A stretch of DNA of 64,000 nt from the NCBI GenBank assembly GCA_902763885.1, contig CACWTU010000006.1, positions 248,001 to 312,000 on the forward strand, in the 5' to 3' direction. The position numbers were made by a program, and so were the translations under genes. Origin of the DNA: an uncultured Bacteroidales bacterium (GTDB taxonomy: Bacteria > Bacteroidota > Bacteroidia > Bacteroidales > Bacteroidaceae). Below the pieces are notes generated by a model that worked only from the letters and a program-made list of their open reading frames with translations, did no database searches and was not told where the DNA came from. Below, piece after piece: positions 62,802 through 64,000 of this stretch. Within the stretch, counting starts at the first letter, position 1, and every line of letters starts with the position of its first letter.

Positions 62802-64000
62802 TTACCATTTATTTATCATAGAATTAACTTCTTCAGCAATTTTTTTACCGAATTCGTCAATTTTCATGTTTCCAAGGTTCTCAGCACCCTGCTTACGTAC
62901 GTTAACCTCACCGTTTTCAGCCTCCTTCTCACCAACTACAAGCATGTAAGGAATGTGCTTAACCTCATTGTCGCGGATCTTGCGGCCTATCTTCTCGTTT
63001 CGGTCATCTACAAAACCGCGGATCTCATATTTATCCTCAAGTTCCTTCTGTACCTTGTAAGCATAGTCATTGGCCTTTTCTGATATAGGCAGGATGGCTA
63101 CCTGATCAGGAGTGAGCCAAAGCGGGAACTTACCGGCGGTATGTTCAATGAGTACTGCAACGAAACGCTCCATTGAACCGAAGGGGGCGCGATGTATCAT
63201 TACCGGACGCTCCTTCTGGTTATCAGAAGCTATGTATTCAAGCTCGAATCTCTGCGGCAGGTTGTAGTCAACCTGGATGGTACCTAACTGCCAGCGGCGG
63301 CCCAAGGCATCCTTAACCATGAAGTCCAGTTTGGGGCCGTAGAATGCAGCCTCACCATACTCAACGGTAGCCTTCAGGCCCTTCTCCTCACATGCCTCAA
63401 CAATGGCGCGCTCAGCCTTCTCCCAAACCTCATCACTACCTACGTATTTCTCGTGGTCGTTAGGGTCACGCAGTGATATCTGAGCCTCAAAGTTGTCAAA
63501 GTTCAGAGCCTTGAAGATGATCTCAATGATTTCCATAACGCGGATAAACTCACCCTTAACCTGATCAGGACGGCAGAAGATATGTGCATCATCCTGAGTG
63601 AAGCTGCGTACGCGGGTAAGTCCGTGAAGCTCACCGCTCTGCTCATAACGATATACTGTACCGAACTCAGCTATGCGCAGAGGCAGGTCACGGTATGAAC
63701 GGGGCTGTGACTTGAATATGCAGCAATGGTGAGGGCAGTTCATAGGCTTGAGCAGGTAGCACTCACCCTCCTCAGGAGTGGTGATGGGCTGGAAACTGTC
63801 CTTGCCGTAGTGATCCCAGTGGCCGGATGTTACATAGAGCTGCTTGGAACCGATATGCGGGGTGATTACCTGCTGGTAACCGTAACGCTTCTGGATACGT
63901 GAAAGGAAATCCTGCAGACGCAGACGCAGTGCTGTGCCTTTGGGCAGCCAGATGGGCAGACCCTTACCTACCATATCACTGAACATGAAGAGCTCCATCT
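62802..64000 (-). CDS. thrS: Threonyl-tRNA synthetase (5' end outside window)
   Basis: The visible 399 or so residues form the class II catalytic core and anticodon domain: [21 protein letters not shown] (motif 1 region), [10 protein letters not shown] (zinc ligand Cys), [30 protein letters not shown] (motif 2), [29 protein letters not shown] (motif 3) and the anticodon-binding end. The TGS and editing domains lie beyond the right edge. It charges tRNA-Thr. Order thrS-infC-rpmI-rplT is conserved across many bacteria. Confidence 0.97.
   Translation of the reverse strand, partial: MELFMFSDMVGKGLPIWLPKGTALRLRLQDFLSRIQKRYGYQQVITPHIGSKQLYVTSGHWDHYGKDSFQPITTPEEGECYLLKPMNCPHHCCIFKSQPRSYRDLPLRIAEFGTVYRYEQSGELHGLTRVRSFTQDDAHIFCRPDQVKGEFIRVMEIIEIIFKALNFDNFEAQISLRDPNDHEKYVGSDEVWEKAERAIVEACEEKGLKATVEYGEAAFYGPKLDFMVKDALGRRWQLGTIQVDYNLPQRFELEYIASDNQKERPVMIHRAPFGSMERFVAVLIEHTAGKFPLWLTPDQVAILPISEKANDYAYKVQKELEDKYEIRGFVDDRNEKIGRKIRDNEVKHIPYMLVVGEKEAENGEVNVRKQGAENLGNMKIDEFGKKIAEEVNSMINKW

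Noticed and set aside
1-64000. CRISPR array, prophage, insertion sequence or ribosomal RNA
   Set aside because: No regularly spaced repeats, phage structural genes, transposase or rRNA sequence was found on reading both strands.

Overview
The window looks like a chromosomal segment of a gut or rumen Bacteroidales (Bacteroidota). Three things support this. The gene families are typical of the phylum: DUF4293, DUF1573, DUF3078 and DUF4301 proteins, an Rpb6-type omega subunit next to bamD, PorT-like barrels, FISUMP lipoproteins and a gliding-motility type C-terminal domain. Several genes carry the Bacteroidota promoter box TAnnTTTG. An RNA resembling the Bacteroidales-1 family lies directly downstream of rplT. 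No ribosomal RNA, phage, plasmid, insertion sequence or CRISPR array was seen, and no SusC/SusD pair.

Layout. 1-7.2 kb: lipoproteins of unknown function, an AddB-like nuclease and a membrane AraC-type regulator. 7.2-16.7 kb: carbohydrate-active enzymes (type-B carboxylesterase, GH95 fucosidase with a co-transcribed alpha/beta hydrolase, GH2 beta-glucuronidase), a THUMP-like methyltransferase and a zeta-type toxin with an HTH antitoxin. 16.8-32.6 kb: housekeeping genes (uvrA, uvrB, LysM and porin-like proteins, bamD-omega-DUF4293, purU) with a second toxin-antitoxin pair (PIN/AbrB-like). 32.7-40.4 kb: yidC, an S9 peptidase, a DsbD-type reductase, a flavin reductase and an RluA-type pseudouridine synthase. 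40.4-51.3 kb: a gene-free stretch with two candidate small RNAs, a receiver plus membrane AraC pair, a GH10 xylanase with an FG-rich insertion, tRNA-Arg, and a four-gene sensory operon around a 1,389-residue fused double sensor kinase. 51.4-56.7 kb: trmO, DUF1573, DUF4301, a FISUMP lipoprotein and mltG. 56.8-61.2 kb: GH51 arabinofuranosidase, tRNA-Gly and a GH10-CBM6-CBM6 xylanase. 61.2-64 kb: a 6S-like RNA and the rplT, rpmI, infC, thrS translation cluster.

How genes work together. The two GH10 enzymes, GH51, GH2 and the esterases suggest breakdown of arabinoglucuronoxylan or similar plant hemicellulose. The GH95 enzyme would remove fucose or a related terminal sugar. Most of these enzymes carry signal peptides or lipoboxes and so act in the envelope.

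The most unusual material is threefold. (1) The four-gene operon at 44.9-51.3 kb combines a predicted periplasmic beta-helix protein, a protein made of two complementary kinase units, a response regulator and an AbgT-like membrane protein. (2) A family of about a dozen short palindromes shares a GGGG-5nt-CCCC type core. They sit at gene 3' ends, often as head-to-head pairs like REP/BIME elements, and in four cases the palindrome itself supplies the stop codon. (3) Two longer inverted-repeat elements (38.7-38.9 and 14.6-14.8 kb) have a MITE-like architecture. All functional statements rest on reading the sequence and remembered family motifs; no database search was run.
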